Positions 43,969 through 54,543 are shown, counted from the stretch's first letter. The stretch is 64,000 nt of DNA from Clostridium sp. (GCF_018372875.1 NZ_JAHAIF010000013.1:3217-67216), one strand, 5' to 3'. Notes: generated from the letters alone by a model not told the origin. Translations and numbers: made by a program.

Positions 43969-45405
43969 ATGAAAGAGATATTTATAGAAAGAAGAGAGAA
44001 TATCCTAAGAATTGCTATTAGGCAAAATGGCAAGTTACAAGAGTGTATTGTAGAAGAGGAAAATGGTGAGCCAGTAATAGGTGAAATCTATAAGGGAAGA
44101 GTGAAAAATATAGTTCCTGCAACTAACTCAATATTTGTAGATTTAGGATTAAATAAGGAAGGGTATCTTTACTATAGTAATGAACTTAAAGCTAGAGGCA
44201 TTAAGAAGGGTGAAGAAATCATAGTTGAAATTCTAAAGGAGCCTATTAATGATAAGGGAGCTAAAATAAGTGCAAAGTTTGGTATTCCATCAAAGTATTT
44301 AGTACTTGAAAGTAATGGATACGGAATAGAGTTCTCTAAAAGATTCAAGGATGAGGTTAAAAAAGAGCTTATCCTTGCTGAATTAGAGGAAATAGAAAAT
44401 GGAAAGCTTATAGTTAGAACAGAAGCAGCTAATGTTAGTATTGAAGAACTTAAGCATGAAAGAAAAGTACTTCTTAATGAGTATGAGGATATACAAAGAA
44501 AAGCTAAGTATTCTTCTAATTTAGGTAAGCTTTATGGAGAAAATCTTTCTTTAATCAAGGTACTAAGAGATAAAATTTCTGTAGATCCTGTTAAAGTTAT
44601 ATTAGATAATAAAGAGGATTATGAATTTGCAAAGAATTATCTTAAAGATGATGAAAGTGCAAAAATTATATTATATACAGATAATAGAGCCTTATTTGAT
44701 GCATATGAGATTGAAAAAGAATTATTAAAGCTTAGACATAATAAAGTTGTACTTCCTTGTGGTGGATCAATTGTTATTGATAAAACTGAAGCTATGTATG
44801 TTATTGATGTTAATACTGGCAAAAATATTAAGGAAAGAAACTTTGAGAAGACTATATTAGAAACTAATGTGGAAGCAGCTAAAGAGATTGGGAGACAAAT
44901 ATTACTTAGAAATTTAAGTGGAATAATAGTAATAGACTTTATAGATTTAAGAGATAAAGCTCATAAATCTATAGTTATGAGAGAGCTTAAAGAAGCACTT
45001 AAAGATGATGGTGGAAATGTAAAAATATTCCCATTTACTGAATTAAACTTAGTACAAATTGCCCGTAAGAGAATAGGTAAAAGCGTATATGAGTATATGG
45101 AAGAACCATGTCTTTTATGTAAAGGAAGTGGAAGATTATTAAAGCTATCATATCTTGAAGGATTAATTAGAAATGAGATTCTTAGATTTCATAGTGAAAA
45201 TGGAATTAATGATTTCTTTATAGAGGTTAACAAAACTTATGAGGATATGATAAAAGGAGATATGCTATCTTTCTTAAAAGAAATAGATGGATTAGATAAG
45301 GGTATATATTTAAACTATATTGATGAAGTTGAAGGATATACTTTAGAACCATTAATATTTAAGAACCAGAAAGCTAACGTAAGTAAGTATCTTATTAAGA
45401 ACTAG
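43969..45405 (+). CDS. rng: Ribonuclease G
   Basis: 478-residue endoribonuclease of the RNase E/G family, involved in rRNA 5' maturation and mRNA decay. An N-terminal S1 domain (about 35-120, FVDLGLNKEGYLYY) is followed by the DNase I-like catalytic core with metal-binding aspartates in YVIDVNTGKN and VIDFIDLRDK, and the zinc-link motif CLLCKGSGR. Length matches RNase G rather than RNase E. Normally followed by rplU; here the chitinase block intervenes. Confidence 0.94.
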   Translation: MKEIFIERRENILRIAIRQNGKLQECIVEEENGEPVIGEIYKGRVKNIVPATNSIFVDLGLNKEGYLYYSNELKARGIKKGEEIIVEILKEPINDKGAKISAKFGIPSKYLVLESNGYGIEFSKRFKDEVKKELILAELEEIENGKLIVRTEAANVSIEELKHERKVLLNEYEDIQRKAKYSSNLGKLYGENLSLIKVLRDKISVDPVKVILDNKEDYEFAKNYLKDDESAKIILYTDNRALFDAYEIEKELLKLRHNKVVLPCGGSIVIDKTEAMYVIDVNTGKNIKERNFEKTILETNVEAAKEIGRQILLRNLSGIIVIDFIDLRDKAHKSIVMRELKEALKDDGGNVKIFPFTELNLVQIARKRIGKSVYEYMEEPCLLCKGSGRLLKLSYLEGLIRNEILRFHSENGINDFFIEVNKTYEDMIKGDMLSFLKEIDGLDKGIYLNYIDEVEGYTLEPLIFKNQKANVSKYLIKN

Positions 45406-45416
45406 CAGAATTGAGA

Positions 45417-45444
45417 AGAAACTGCCGCAAGGTGGTTTCTTTTA
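45417..45444 (+). terminator. Intrinsic terminator of rng
   Basis: AGAAACTGCC/GGTGGTTTCT stem with GCAA tetraloop and two G-U pairs, then TTTA. Confidence 0.8.
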
Positions 45445-45544
45445 TATTCTTTAGGAAATTATATCTATTATTAAATTGTCTATAACTTCAACATTTAGAT
45501 GTTACTAGAGATTATTTACGCCTAAAAAACATATATGGAAAATA

Positions 45545-45573
45545 TTGTAAAAATATTTGTAATAGTTTACAAT
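45545..45573 (+). promoter_or_regulatory. Candidate promoter of the first chitinase gene
   Basis: TTGTAA (45545-45550), 17-bp spacer, TACAAT (45568-45573), about 40 bases before the start codon. Confidence 0.5.
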
Positions 45574-45614
45574 GTATGTGTAAAGATAATTTATAATATG
45601 TGGGAGGTTCTTTG

Positions 45615-47054
45615 ATGAAGAAAAATTTTTTAAAAGTATTTGTGGCATCTGTAGCAAGTGTTACATTATTAGCTGGAAGTATGTTAGCTGTTCCAACTAA
45701 AGCTGCTACACAAGAAAAAGAATATAGAAATGTGGGGTATGTGTTCCAAAGAAATTGTGACATTGATACATTAGATGTTACAAAGATTACTCATTTAAAT
45801 TATTCCTTTGGTCTTATTTACAATAGGGAATATGAAGAACTTGGAGATGAGACTAACCCGGATGTAGTAGTTCCTCATGATTTTGATGACAGTTTACTAC
45901 ACACAATTTATTTACCTGAAAAGGTAGAGAGTGATCTTTCAAGAATTGATGTTTTAAAAGAAAAAAATCCTGATTTAAAGGTTCTATTGTCTGTTGGTGG
46001 ATGGGAATGTAGAGGATTCTCAGATGCAGCAGCAACAGAGGAAGGAAGAAAGACTTTTGCTCAATCTTGTAAGAATGTTATTGATGAATATGGACTAGCT
46101 GGAATAGACCTAGACTGGGAATATCCTGTTAATGGTGGATGGGGAGTAATAAAAGCTAGACCAGAAGACAAAGAAAACTTTACTTTACTTTTACGAGAAG
46201 TAAGAAATGCTATAGGTGATGATAAACTATTAACAATAGCTGGTTCTGCAAATATTAACTTCTCAAATGGTGGTTGGACAGAGTTCCAAGATGTAATTCC
46301 TTTGTTAGATTATATAAATATTATGACATATGATTTTAGATATGGTTCATGTTATTTTGATTCAGCTTTATATGCTTCAGAGACATGGAAAACTGAATTT
46401 GATTATGATGACTATAATACAGATATGGCAGTTAAATTATATTTAGAAAATGGATGTCCATCTGAAAAAATTAATATTGGATTATCCTTTAGTGCTGGCA
46501 TACCACAATTGGTTAGTGATAAATTAGATGGTGAATTAAGCTTTATAAAAGATGCTCTTATAAGGGCTGGATTCCCAATGGATGAAACTAATAAAACACC
46601 AGTGTTATTAGCTGTTAAGAATTTAAAGGAATCAGATGGATTCTATAAACATTGGGATAATGATGCTAAAGCTATGTATGTAACATATAAGCATACAGAT
46701 GGAAAAGAGTATTTTGTTATGAGTTTTATTGAACCACAAGGACTTTCTGCAAAAACTCAATATGTTAAAGATAATAATTTAGGTGGAACTATGTTCTGGG
46801 AATTTAGTGCTGACTATGATAATTCTTTAGTTGCACAAATAGCAAAAGAACTTAACATTAATGGCTTTGGAGAAGAAGTAGTAGTTCCAGATCAAGAACC
46901 AGAAGTTAAGCCAGAAGTAAAACCTGAAACGAAGCCAGGTGAAGGTGAATTAGTTAAGACTGGAGATATGACTCCTATATTAAGTCTTATAGGTTTATCA
47001 GGAGCATCACTAGGTGTTACAACTATAATGTTTAGAAAGAGAAGAGCAAAATAA
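45615..47054 (+). CDS. Cell-wall-anchored GH18 chitinase
   Basis: 479-residue secreted chitinase. The signal peptide ends near TKA-A (about residue 30). The GH18 domain has SVGGWE (substrate strand) and the catalytic GIDLDWE with D165, D167 and proton donor E169, plus MTYDFRYG and a late MFWEFSADYD. A PEVKPEVKPETKP linker leads to a sorting signal: L446-V-K-T-G450, hydrophobic helix, then RKRRAK. This is a variant of the LPxTG motif, so a sortase should link it to the wall. ATG 45615 follows GGGAGG. Confidence 0.92.
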   Translation: MKKNFLKVFVASVASVTLLAGSMLAVPTKAATQEKEYRNVGYVFQRNCDIDTLDVTKITHLNYSFGLIYNREYEELGDETNPDVVVPHDFDDSLLHTIYLPEKVESDLSRIDVLKEKNPDLKVLLSVGGWECRGFSDAAATEEGRKTFAQSCKNVIDEYGLAGIDLDWEYPVNGGWGVIKARPEDKENFTLLLREVRNAIGDDKLLTIAGSANINFSNGGWTEFQDVIPLLDYINIMTYDFRYGSCYFDSALYASETWKTEFDYDDYNTDMAVKLYLENGCPSEKINIGLSFSAGIPQLVSDKLDGELSFIKDALIRAGFPMDETNKTPVLLAVKNLKESDGFYKHWDNDAKAMYVTYKHTDGKEYFVMSFIEPQGLSAKTQYVKDNNLGGTMFWEFSADYDNSLVAQIAKELNINGFGEEVVVPDQEPEVKPEVKPETKPGEGELVKTGDMTPILSLIGLSGASLGVTTIMFRKRRAK

Positions 47055-47065
47055 GTTTATAGAAA

Positions 47066-47096
47066 GATCCCGTCATGAGAATGTGACGGGATTTTT
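47066..47096 (+). terminator. Terminator between convergent chitinase genes
   Basis: ATCCCGTCA/TGACGGGAT stem then TTTTT on the plus strand. It may also slow transcription from the opposing gene, whose T-run is weak. Confidence 0.8.
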
Positions 47097-47103
47097 CTAT
47101 ATA

Positions 47104-48939
47104 TTAAATTGCACTCCACAAAGCAGGTACATTGCTAGGTTCCCATCCATTTAGTGAAGTGTGAGGTTGAATACATTTATATTCTTTACCTGCATAAGTT
47201 ACTATATCTCCAACTTTATAGGTTGTATAAGCTTTCCAAGCAGAAGTCTCTACTTCATATTTTGGAACATTAACTCTTATTTCATTTGAGTTAATAGATG
47301 AGTTTTCATAGTATAAGACTACATTATAGCTATAAGTTCCTTCAGGTTTGTTAGATATAGATTTAGTTATTATTTGAGTATTTTCATTTAAAGAAAGATT
47401 ACCTGAAGCGATTTCAGTGTTATTTTCAAATAACTTATAAGAAGTAGCTAAGTTATTATCAGGAATTTCTATGGAAATTGTATAATTTCCATTTTTACAT
47501 TCACTATTAGATATAGTGGCTGCTTTTAAAGCAGGTGGAGTTGGAGCTTTTATAGTAACAGTTACTTCGTTGGAATTTACAGAACTAGTAGGGTCTGATA
47601 ATTCCACTTTATATTTATAAGTTCCATCAGCTTTATTTTTAACTTCATAACTTATAGAGCCTTCTTTGGATTGGCCAGGAACTAAAGTACCAGATGATAT
47701 TATCTTTGAATCTTCTAATATTTTATAGGATGTAGCAGTGTTGTAAGCAGGAACTTTAGCACTTAAAGTAAAGCTACCATTTTGTACAGAACTAGCTGAT
47801 AAAGTAGGTGCTTTAAGTGTATTTGTTTGTGGTGCTAAAGAATCAAAGTACTTTCGAAAATGATTTGACCATGAATAAGAAGCATATTTGTCCCAATTTA
47901 TTGACCATGTCATAAGTCCCCTTAAGTTAGGATGAGCATTTTTTACAGTATAACTACCAACAGTACCACCATTCATTAATGTTGTAATTGCCTTTTCAAC
48001 TTCGCTATTTGAAACCCATCCATTACCTGCATAAGATGACGTAGGTACCCCTATAACTACTTGGTCCTCTCTTAAAGCAGGGAAGAAGTAATTAGGGTCT
48101 TTATTAACATTGAATCCTGTTAAAAGCATATCTGCTAATGAAACATAGAATTCGGCAGAGCCCATAGTTTGAGATTTATCATTTAAGTCATTTATAGCAC
48201 CTGAGTTATAGTATTGAACTTGAAGCCAGTCTAAAGAATCACGAAGTGCATAAATAACAGGTAGGTAGGAACCAGCTCTAGAATCAACATAACTATTTAA
48301 ACCACCATAGTAAGTATATCCTAATTGAACAAAGAAAGTTTCAGGAGCCATAGTAAGCATGAAGTTATCACCATATTTAGCTTTTAATTCTTTTAAAGCG
48401 CTAATTAGGTTTACAATAGCTGGAGTAGTAGGATTTTTAAAGTCTTTATCACCTGGGTCAAGATATAAAGAATGACCTTCAAAATCTATGTCTAATCCGT
48501 CTAATCCATAAGTGTCAATTATATTAGATACAGAACTTACAAATTTATCTCTTGCAGTAGCATCTTTTAATTGAACTTGGCCGTTTTGACCACCAATTGA
48601 AAGTAATACTTTCTTTCCTTTACTTTGTAGATATTTCACATCAGATTTAAATTCTTCTTCTGTAGCATTAAAAGGTTTAAATTGAATATCCCCAGAAGTT
48701 ACAGATGTAGGTTCACCAAAGGATAGATTAATTACATCCCAGTTATCAGAAACATTTCGTAGCTTTATTGTACCTGAACCGTTTTCAAAGTTGTGCCAGT
48801 AACCAACTAATACATGTTTAGGAACAGAAGATGTTGAAGCGGAGGTAAGTGTCGCTGGAAGTAGAGTTAAGAAAAGAGTAATTGAAAGAGTTATAGAAAT
48901 AAGAAATTTGACATTTGAATTAAAAAAGTTTTTAAACAT
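47104..48939 (-). CDS. Secreted modular GH18 chitinase with CBM5/12
   Basis: 611-residue secreted chitinase. Signal peptide about 1-34. The catalytic domain (about 40-365) has SIGGQNG and DGLDIDFE with D150, D152 and catalytic E154. Two Ig/FnIII-like repeats follow (about 370-465 and 470-560; the shared pattern is ATSYKILED...SGTL / ATSYKLFENNTEIASGNL). A C-terminal CBM5/12 chitin-binding module (about 565-611: AWKAYTTYKVGDIVTYAGKE, CIQPHTSLNGWEPSN) ends it. No cell-wall anchor, so it is probably released. The ribosome binding site reads AAGGGGTTGC. Transcribed away from the third chitinase. Confidence 0.94.
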   Translation of the reverse strand: MFKNFFNSNVKFLISITLSITLFLTLLPATLTSASTSSVPKHVLVGYWHNFENGSGTIKLRNVSDNWDVINLSFGEPTSVTSGDIQFKPFNATEEEFKSDVKYLQSKGKKVLLSIGGQNGQVQLKDATARDKFVSSVSNIIDTYGLDGLDIDFEGHSLYLDPGDKDFKNPTTPAIVNLISALKELKAKYGDNFMLTMAPETFFVQLGYTYYGGLNSYVDSRAGSYLPVIYALRDSLDWLQVQYYNSGAINDLNDKSQTMGSAEFYVSLADMLLTGFNVNKDPNYFFPALREDQVVIGVPTSSYAGNGWVSNSEVEKAITTLMNGGTVGSYTVKNAHPNLRGLMTWSINWDKYASYSWSNHFRKYFDSLAPQTNTLKAPTLSASSVQNGSFTLSAKVPAYNTATSYKILEDSKIISSGTLVPGQSKEGSISYEVKNKADGTYKYKVELSDPTSSVNSNEVTVTIKAPTPPALKAATISNSECKNGNYTISIEIPDNNLATSYKLFENNTEIASGNLSLNENTQIITKSISNKPEGTYSYNVVLYYENSSINSNEIRVNVPKYEVETSAWKAYTTYKVGDIVTYAGKEYKCIQPHTSLNGWEPSNVPALWSAI

Positions 48940-48980
48940 AAAGCAACCCCTTATCTTTATATAATTATCAATAAAACATA

Positions 48981-49008
48981 TTTAGTAATATCTAAAAATA
49001 TTACTAAA
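48981..49008. promoter_or_regulatory. Inverted repeat between divergent chitinase genes
   Basis: TTTAGTAATAT (48981-48991) and its exact complement ATATTACTAAA (48998-49008), separated by 6 bases. It lies about 45 bases upstream of the minus-strand gene; a plausible operator shared by both chitinases. Confidence 0.5.
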
Positions 49009-49189
49009 TACATATCTTTTATAAGTTCACAAAAAATCAATAATTGTAGAAGCATAAAAACCTAAGTTAATTAGTACAAATATAGTGAATTGACTAGTGG
49101 GAATATTTAAAATAGCTAGCTAATACGAATAGCTGTCTTAGAATACATATTAAAAAAATATGAAAAAGTAAAAAGGGAGAGGGTATATT

Positions 49190-50995
49190 ATGACTAGAGA
49201 GTGTAAAAAACTATTATCAATTTTTGCTGCTGTATTACTATTCTCATCAATTATTCCTATTAAGGCAGTTAGTGCAGCACAAAGCTTAGGAGAAAGGTTA
49301 CTTGTGGGATATTGGCATAATTTTGATAATGGCACAGGAATTATTAACTTGAGGGATGTATCAGATAAGTGGGATGTTATAAACGTAGCTTTTGGAGAAA
49401 CATATAGTGATAGAGCTGTAGTTGAATTTACACCTTGTTATGATGAAGAACAGTTTATTTCAGATGTTCAGTACATTAAGGGCAAAGGTAAAAAAGTTAT
49501 TTTATCAATAGGTGGACAAAATGGTGTAGTATTACTACCGGATGCAATAGCTAAAGAAAAGTTTGTTAAATCAATATGTGGTTTGGTAGATAAATATGGC
49601 TTTGATGGTTTGGATATAGACTTAGAATCTGGTATATCATTACAAGCATCAGATACAGATTTCAAGAATCCTAAAACACCACAAATAGTTAATCTTATTT
49701 CAGGTGTAAGGGAAATATCTGATAAATATGGACCAAACTTTATTATAAGTATGGCTCCAGAAACAGCTTATGTTCAAGGTGGAATTACTGCTTATGGAAA
49801 CATTTGGGGAGCTTATCTTCCAATAATATATGGATTAAGAGACAAATTAACTTATATTCATGTACAACATTATAATGCTGGTGGTAATCAAGGGTTAGAT
49901 GGTGTCACATATACACAAGGAACAGCAGATTATGAAGTAGCAATGGCAGAAATGCTTTTATATGGATTCCCTATAGCAGGTAATAGTAATAATATGTTCC
50001 CAGCTTTAAGAGAAGACCAAGTTATGATTGGATTGCCAGCAACTCAGGCTGCTGCACCAAGTGGTGGATATATAAATCCAACAGAAATGAAGAAAGCATT
50101 AGATTATTTAATTAAAGGTGTATCATATGGTGGAAGTTATAAGTTAGCTAATGGTAAAGGATATCCAGCATTCAGAGGTTTAATGACATGGTCTATTAAT
50201 TGGGATGCTAAAAATAATTTTGAGTTTTCTAATAATTATAGAGATTATTTTGATAAACTAACTCCAGTTCAAAATACATTAAAGCCTGCCACTCTTTCTG
50301 TTAGTAGTGTTAATAATGGAAGTTACACATTAACAGCCACAGTACCGTCAAGAAATACTGCAACAAGTTATAAGATTCTAGAGGGTACAATGGAGATTGC
50401 TACAGGAACATTAACAGCAGGAAATTCTAAGGATACTACAATTACAAAGAGTTTAAGTAATAAAGAAAATGGACAATATGAATATACTGTGGTTTTAAGT
50501 GATGGTACTAATTCTGTAACATCAAATAAGGTAGTAGTAAAGGTAGAACCACAACCAGAACTTTCACTAAAAGCAGCAACACTATCAGTTAGCACTGTTA
50601 ATAATGGAAATTATACTCTATTAGCTACAGTTCCTGAATATAATAAGGCAACAAGCTATAAAATTTTTGAAGGAAATATAGAAGTAGCTTCAGGTACACT
50701 AACTGCTGGAAATAGTGAGCAAGTAATTCTTACAAAAAAAATCATAAATAAAGAGGTTGGTAGCTATGATTACACAGTTGTTCTTTATGAAGGATCAAAT
50801 TCTGTTGTATCAAATAAAGTAACTGTTGTAGTAGAAAACTATACACCAGAGGTTCAAGCTTGGGCAGCTTATGTATCATATAAAAATGGTGATATAGTAA
50901 GTTATAATGGAAGCAATTATGTTTGTAGACAGGCACATACATCTTTACCAGGATGGGAGCCAGCTAATGTAGCAGCGTTATGGCAAAAACAATAG
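49190..50995 (+). CDS. Secreted modular GH18 chitinase with CBM5/12 (paralogue)
   Basis: 601-residue paralogue of the minus-strand chitinase with the same architecture: signal peptide (about 1-27, ending VSAAQS), GH18 domain with SIGGQNG and DGLDIDLE (D142, D144, catalytic E146), two Ig-like repeats (about 360-455 and 460-550) and a CBM5/12 (VQAWAAYVSYKNGDIVSYNG, RQAHTSLPGWEPANV). The sixth catalytic-strand residue differs (F to L), which could shift specificity. GGGAGAGGG precedes the ATG. Divergent duplication is likely. Confidence 0.94.
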   Translation: MTRECKKLLSIFAAVLLFSSIIPIKAVSAAQSLGERLLVGYWHNFDNGTGIINLRDVSDKWDVINVAFGETYSDRAVVEFTPCYDEEQFISDVQYIKGKGKKVILSIGGQNGVVLLPDAIAKEKFVKSICGLVDKYGFDGLDIDLESGISLQASDTDFKNPKTPQIVNLISGVREISDKYGPNFIISMAPETAYVQGGITAYGNIWGAYLPIIYGLRDKLTYIHVQHYNAGGNQGLDGVTYTQGTADYEVAMAEMLLYGFPIAGNSNNMFPALREDQVMIGLPATQAAAPSGGYINPTEMKKALDYLIKGVSYGGSYKLANGKGYPAFRGLMTWSINWDAKNNFEFSNNYRDYFDKLTPVQNTLKPATLSVSSVNNGSYTLTATVPSRNTATSYKILEGTMEIATGTLTAGNSKDTTITKSLSNKENGQYEYTVVLSDGTNSVTSNKVVVKVEPQPELSLKAATLSVSTVNNGNYTLLATVPEYNKATSYKIFEGNIEVASGTLTAGNSEQVILTKKIINKEVGSYDYTVVLYEGSNSVVSNKVTVVVENYTPEVQAWAAYVSYKNGDIVSYNGSNYVCRQAHTSLPGWEPANVAALWQKQ

Positions 50996-51005
50996 TTTGA
51001 ATTTT

Positions 51006-51038
51006 AAACTCGTCATGTTTCATGGCGAGTTTTTTGTT
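51006..51038 (+). terminator. Intrinsic terminator of the third chitinase gene
   Basis: AAACTCGTCATG/CATGGCGAGTTT stem followed by TTTTG. Confidence 0.88.
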
Positions 51039-51142
51039 TTAAAAGAATGTAGGAACTTAAGAAGAAATAAACTTTCAAAGTGAAACTTTTTCTGAAATGC
51101 TTAGTCTAACCAAGTAAGAAGAAAAATGAGGGGGCTTTAAGT

Positions 51143-51574
51143 ATGAAGAAATATAAAGTGAAAATAAAGGTTGGACATATAGTAATTGCTTTAGTAAGTT
51201 TGCTTTTTATATTTCCAGGAGTTGTATATGTTATTGGAAGTTCATTAGTAGGCTATGGGGAGAATACCTATTCTATTAATAAAAGGTATTATGGGGCTGC
51301 AATGATGGAAGGGTATACAAAACTTCTGAAGCTAATACCTGAAATTGGCGAAACTTACTATAAAATTGTAACAAGCTATTATAATGTGCTAAAGGATAAA
51401 CAAAGTATTGGAACAGATGGAATAACAAATATTACAACTGGAAATAAGAATAGAGTATATAAAGCTATTGAAAACTTTAAAAAAGGATTAGAGCTGGGAG
51501 AGAATTATAAAGCATATACTAAAAATTTAAGCATGTTAATAAATTCTTATGTATCCTTAGGAGAGAGTGATTAA
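51143..51574 (+). CDS. Membrane-anchored protein of unknown function
   Basis: 143-residue protein with an uncleaved signal-anchor (about 10-33) and a helical extracellular part rich in tyrosine (YYGAAMMEGYTKLLKLIPEI, then NRVYKAIENFKKGLELG), reminiscent of TPR-type helical repeats. I do not recognise a family. AGGGGGC lies before the ATG. The next, decayed ORF begins 24 bases after its stop in the same frame. Confidence 0.6.
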   Translation: MKKYKVKIKVGHIVIALVSLLFIFPGVVYVIGSSLVGYGENTYSINKRYYGAAMMEGYTKLLKLIPEIGETYYKIVTSYYNVLKDKQSIGTDGITNITTGNKNRVYKAIENFKKGLELGENYKAYTKNLSMLINSYVSLGESD

Positions 51575-51598
51575 GCTTTATCTATTTGTAATAGCAAC

Positions 51599-51883
51599 AT
51601 GGGAAATAAAGAGTTTGGAAATTTATATTTAGAAATACTTTATAATTATGGAGATATAAAGATATCTCAGATTGCATAGGTTCTTGAATGTAATGAGAAT
51701 ACTGTAAAAACTATATTGAAACGTAGGAGGATATTTATTAAAAAATGCTCTGAAGGTGAAATATATACTGAAGAGAATAGTGAAAGAGTAATAATTATGA
51801 ATATAGTTGATAAAAGTAGTAAGATTAATAGATGTAAGTATATAACAAGTAAAGATTTTACAAATGTTTTATTTGGAGTTTGA
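51599..51883 (+). pseudogene. Decayed sigma-factor-like ORF with in-frame stop
   Basis: A single frame of 94 codons interrupted by TAG at 51677. Around the stop the sequence reads YGDIKISQIA-stop-VLECNENTVKTILKRRR, which matches sigma-70/ECF region 4 (ISEIAEVLxCSxxTVKxRLxRGR). The part after it (CSEGEIYTEENSERVIIM...) is not recognised. No ribosome binding site and no region 2 are present, so the start of the gene is lost. It is probably the remnant of an ECF sigma-factor gene once paired with the upstream membrane protein. Confidence 0.68.
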
Positions 51884-51951
51884 CTAAAAACTTATACGTA
51901 TCTTAATTATCTTTATTAAATCGATTATTCAAACTATCATAAACTTACTTT

Positions 51952-51979
51952 TTGCTTTACAATATTTTTAAATTATGAT
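51952..51979 (+). promoter_or_regulatory. Promoter of the rplU operon
   Basis: TTGCTT (51952-51957), 16-bp spacer, TATGAT (51974-51979). Confidence 0.6.
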
Positions 51980-51985
51980 AGACTA

Positions 51986-52080
51986 GTACAGTAAACCGCA
52001 CACGCACAGGTTTTTTTAAAAAACAAAACATAATAGTTTTGTACCTATAGTGGCGAGACCGTTATGAGGAGGTGTTTTTA
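51986..52080 (+). ncRNA. 5' leader of rplU, candidate L21 autoregulatory leader
   Basis: About 95 transcribed, non-coding bases with short complementary segments (AGGTTTTTTTAAAAAAC; AAAACATAATAGTTTT) and less AT-rich ends. Firmicute rplU genes are known to carry an L21 leader here. I infer the identity from position, not from a full structural match. Confidence 0.4.
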
Positions 52081-52389
52081 ATGTACGCAGTAGTAAAGAC
52101 AGGTGGAAAACAATACAGAGTTCAAGAAGGAGACGTTCTTTTCGTTGAAAAGCTAGACGTTGCTGTTGATTCAACAGTTGAATTAACTGAAGTACTTGCT
52201 GTTGGAGGAGAAACTTTAAAGGTTGGAGCTCCATTAGTAGAAGGTGCTAAGGTTGTTGCTAAAGTATTAGCTCAAGGTAAGGCTAAGAAGGTAACAGTTT
52301 TCAAGTATAAGAGAAAGAAAGACTACAGAAGAAAGAATGGTCATAGACAACCTTATACTAAGTTAGTAGTAGAAAAGATCGAAGCTTAA
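52081..52389 (+). CDS. rplU: 50S ribosomal protein L21
   Basis: 102-residue ribosomal protein. The start [18 protein letters not shown] and the RNA-binding end [20 protein letters not shown] are diagnostic. ATG 52081 follows GAGGAGGTG; the earlier in-frame start lies in that site. First gene of rplU-prp-rpmA. Confidence 0.98.
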   Translation: MYAVVKTGGKQYRVQEGDVLFVEKLDVAVDSTVELTEVLAVGGETLKVGAPLVEGAKVVAKVLAQGKAKKVTVFKYKRKKDYRRKNGHRQPYTKLVVEKIEA

Positions 52390-52394
52390 TTCTT

Positions 52395-52766
52395 ATGATA
52401 GAAATTAGGATTGAATCTAAAAACGAAAACATAATATCCTTTAAAATTAATAATCATGCTCTAATTGAGAGAGAAGCTATTTTAGCTGGAGATGCTTACG
52501 ATATGGTGTGTAACTCAGTTTCAGTTTTATCTCAAAGTGTGGTTGTAGGTTTAGATGAAGTGTTAAAACTTAATGTAAACTATGAAATAAGGGATGGATA
52601 TCTTGCCCTAGATCTTAATGGGTTTACCCAAGAAGAAATAGAGCAATCTCAAGTTCTTTTAAGAACCTTTGAGAAAAGCATTGAGAGTACAATCTTAAGC
52701 TTGGATGAAATGTTTGGTAGTAAGAAACGTAGAGAATATATTACTTTAATTAAAGAGGAGGTGTAA
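52395..52766 (+). CDS. prp: Ribosomal-processing cysteine protease Prp
   Basis: 123-residue protease (YsxB family) that removes the N-terminal extension of L27 in Firmicutes. It shows the catalytic histidine in NHA (residue 22) and cysteine in YDMVCNSVSVLSQ (near 39). Situated between L21 and L27, 5 bases after the former and 3 before the latter, as is standard. The substrate motif is visible in the next gene. No conventional ribosome binding site is seen, so translation is probably coupled. Confidence 0.93.
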   Translation: MIEIRIESKNENIISFKINNHALIEREAILAGDAYDMVCNSVSVLSQSVVVGLDEVLKLNVNYEIRDGYLALDLNGFTQEEIEQSQVLLRTFEKSIESTILSLDEMFGSKKRREYITLIKEEV

Positions 52767-52769
52767 TCC

Positions 52770-53069
52770 ATGCTAAAAATGAACCTTCAATTATTTGCCC
52801 ACAAAAAAGGGGTAGGTAGCTCAAAGAACGGAAGAGACTCAGAATCTAAGAGATTAGGTGTTAAGTCTGCTGACGGTGAATTCGTACTTGCTGGAAACAT
52901 ACTAGTAAGACAAAGAGGAACTAAGATTCACCCAGGTCTAAACGTAGGTAAAGGTGGAGATGACACTTTATTTGCTAAGATCGATGGTGTTGTTAGATTC
53001 GAAAGAGTGGGAAGAGACAAGAAGAGAGCTTCTGTTTACCCAGTTGACGTTGAAGCAATAGCTGAATAA
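52770..53069 (+). CDS. rpmA: 50S ribosomal protein L27 (pre-protein)
   Basis: 99-residue protein. The N-terminus [20 protein letters not shown] carries the Prp cleavage signal (between F and A of [10 protein letters not shown]), after which mature L27 begins AHKKG and reaches the peptidyl-transferase centre. GGAGGTG sits upstream. Core motif [20 protein letters not shown] is intact. Confidence 0.98.
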   Translation: MLKMNLQLFAHKKGVGSSKNGRDSESKRLGVKSADGEFVLAGNILVRQRGTKIHPGLNVGKGGDDTLFAKIDGVVRFERVGRDKKRASVYPVDVEAIAE

Positions 53070-53080
53070 TTTGTTAAATA

Positions 53081-53109
53081 AAGCACCCTGGTTCAGGGTG
53101 CTTTTTTTA
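53081..53109 (+). terminator. Intrinsic terminator of rplU-prp-rpmA
   Basis: AAGCACCCTG/CAGGGTGCTT stem, loop GTT, then TTTTTT; GC-rich and strong. Confidence 0.95.
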
Positions 53110-53210
53110 AGTAATATGCATATAAAGATAATTTTGTAATATTTGTTTAATTTATTACATATATGTTCATGTTATAATAAGGTGAGAAATAAGAAACAAT
53201 AGATAAATAA

Positions 53211-54527
<1,317 letters not shown>

Positions 54528-54543
54528 TTTAGGAGGAACATAA

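Noticed and set aside
50742..50942. Minus-strand frame within the third chitinase gene
   Set aside because: Shadow of the CBM and Ig-like coding region; His/Leu/Tyr-rich and no ribosome binding site.
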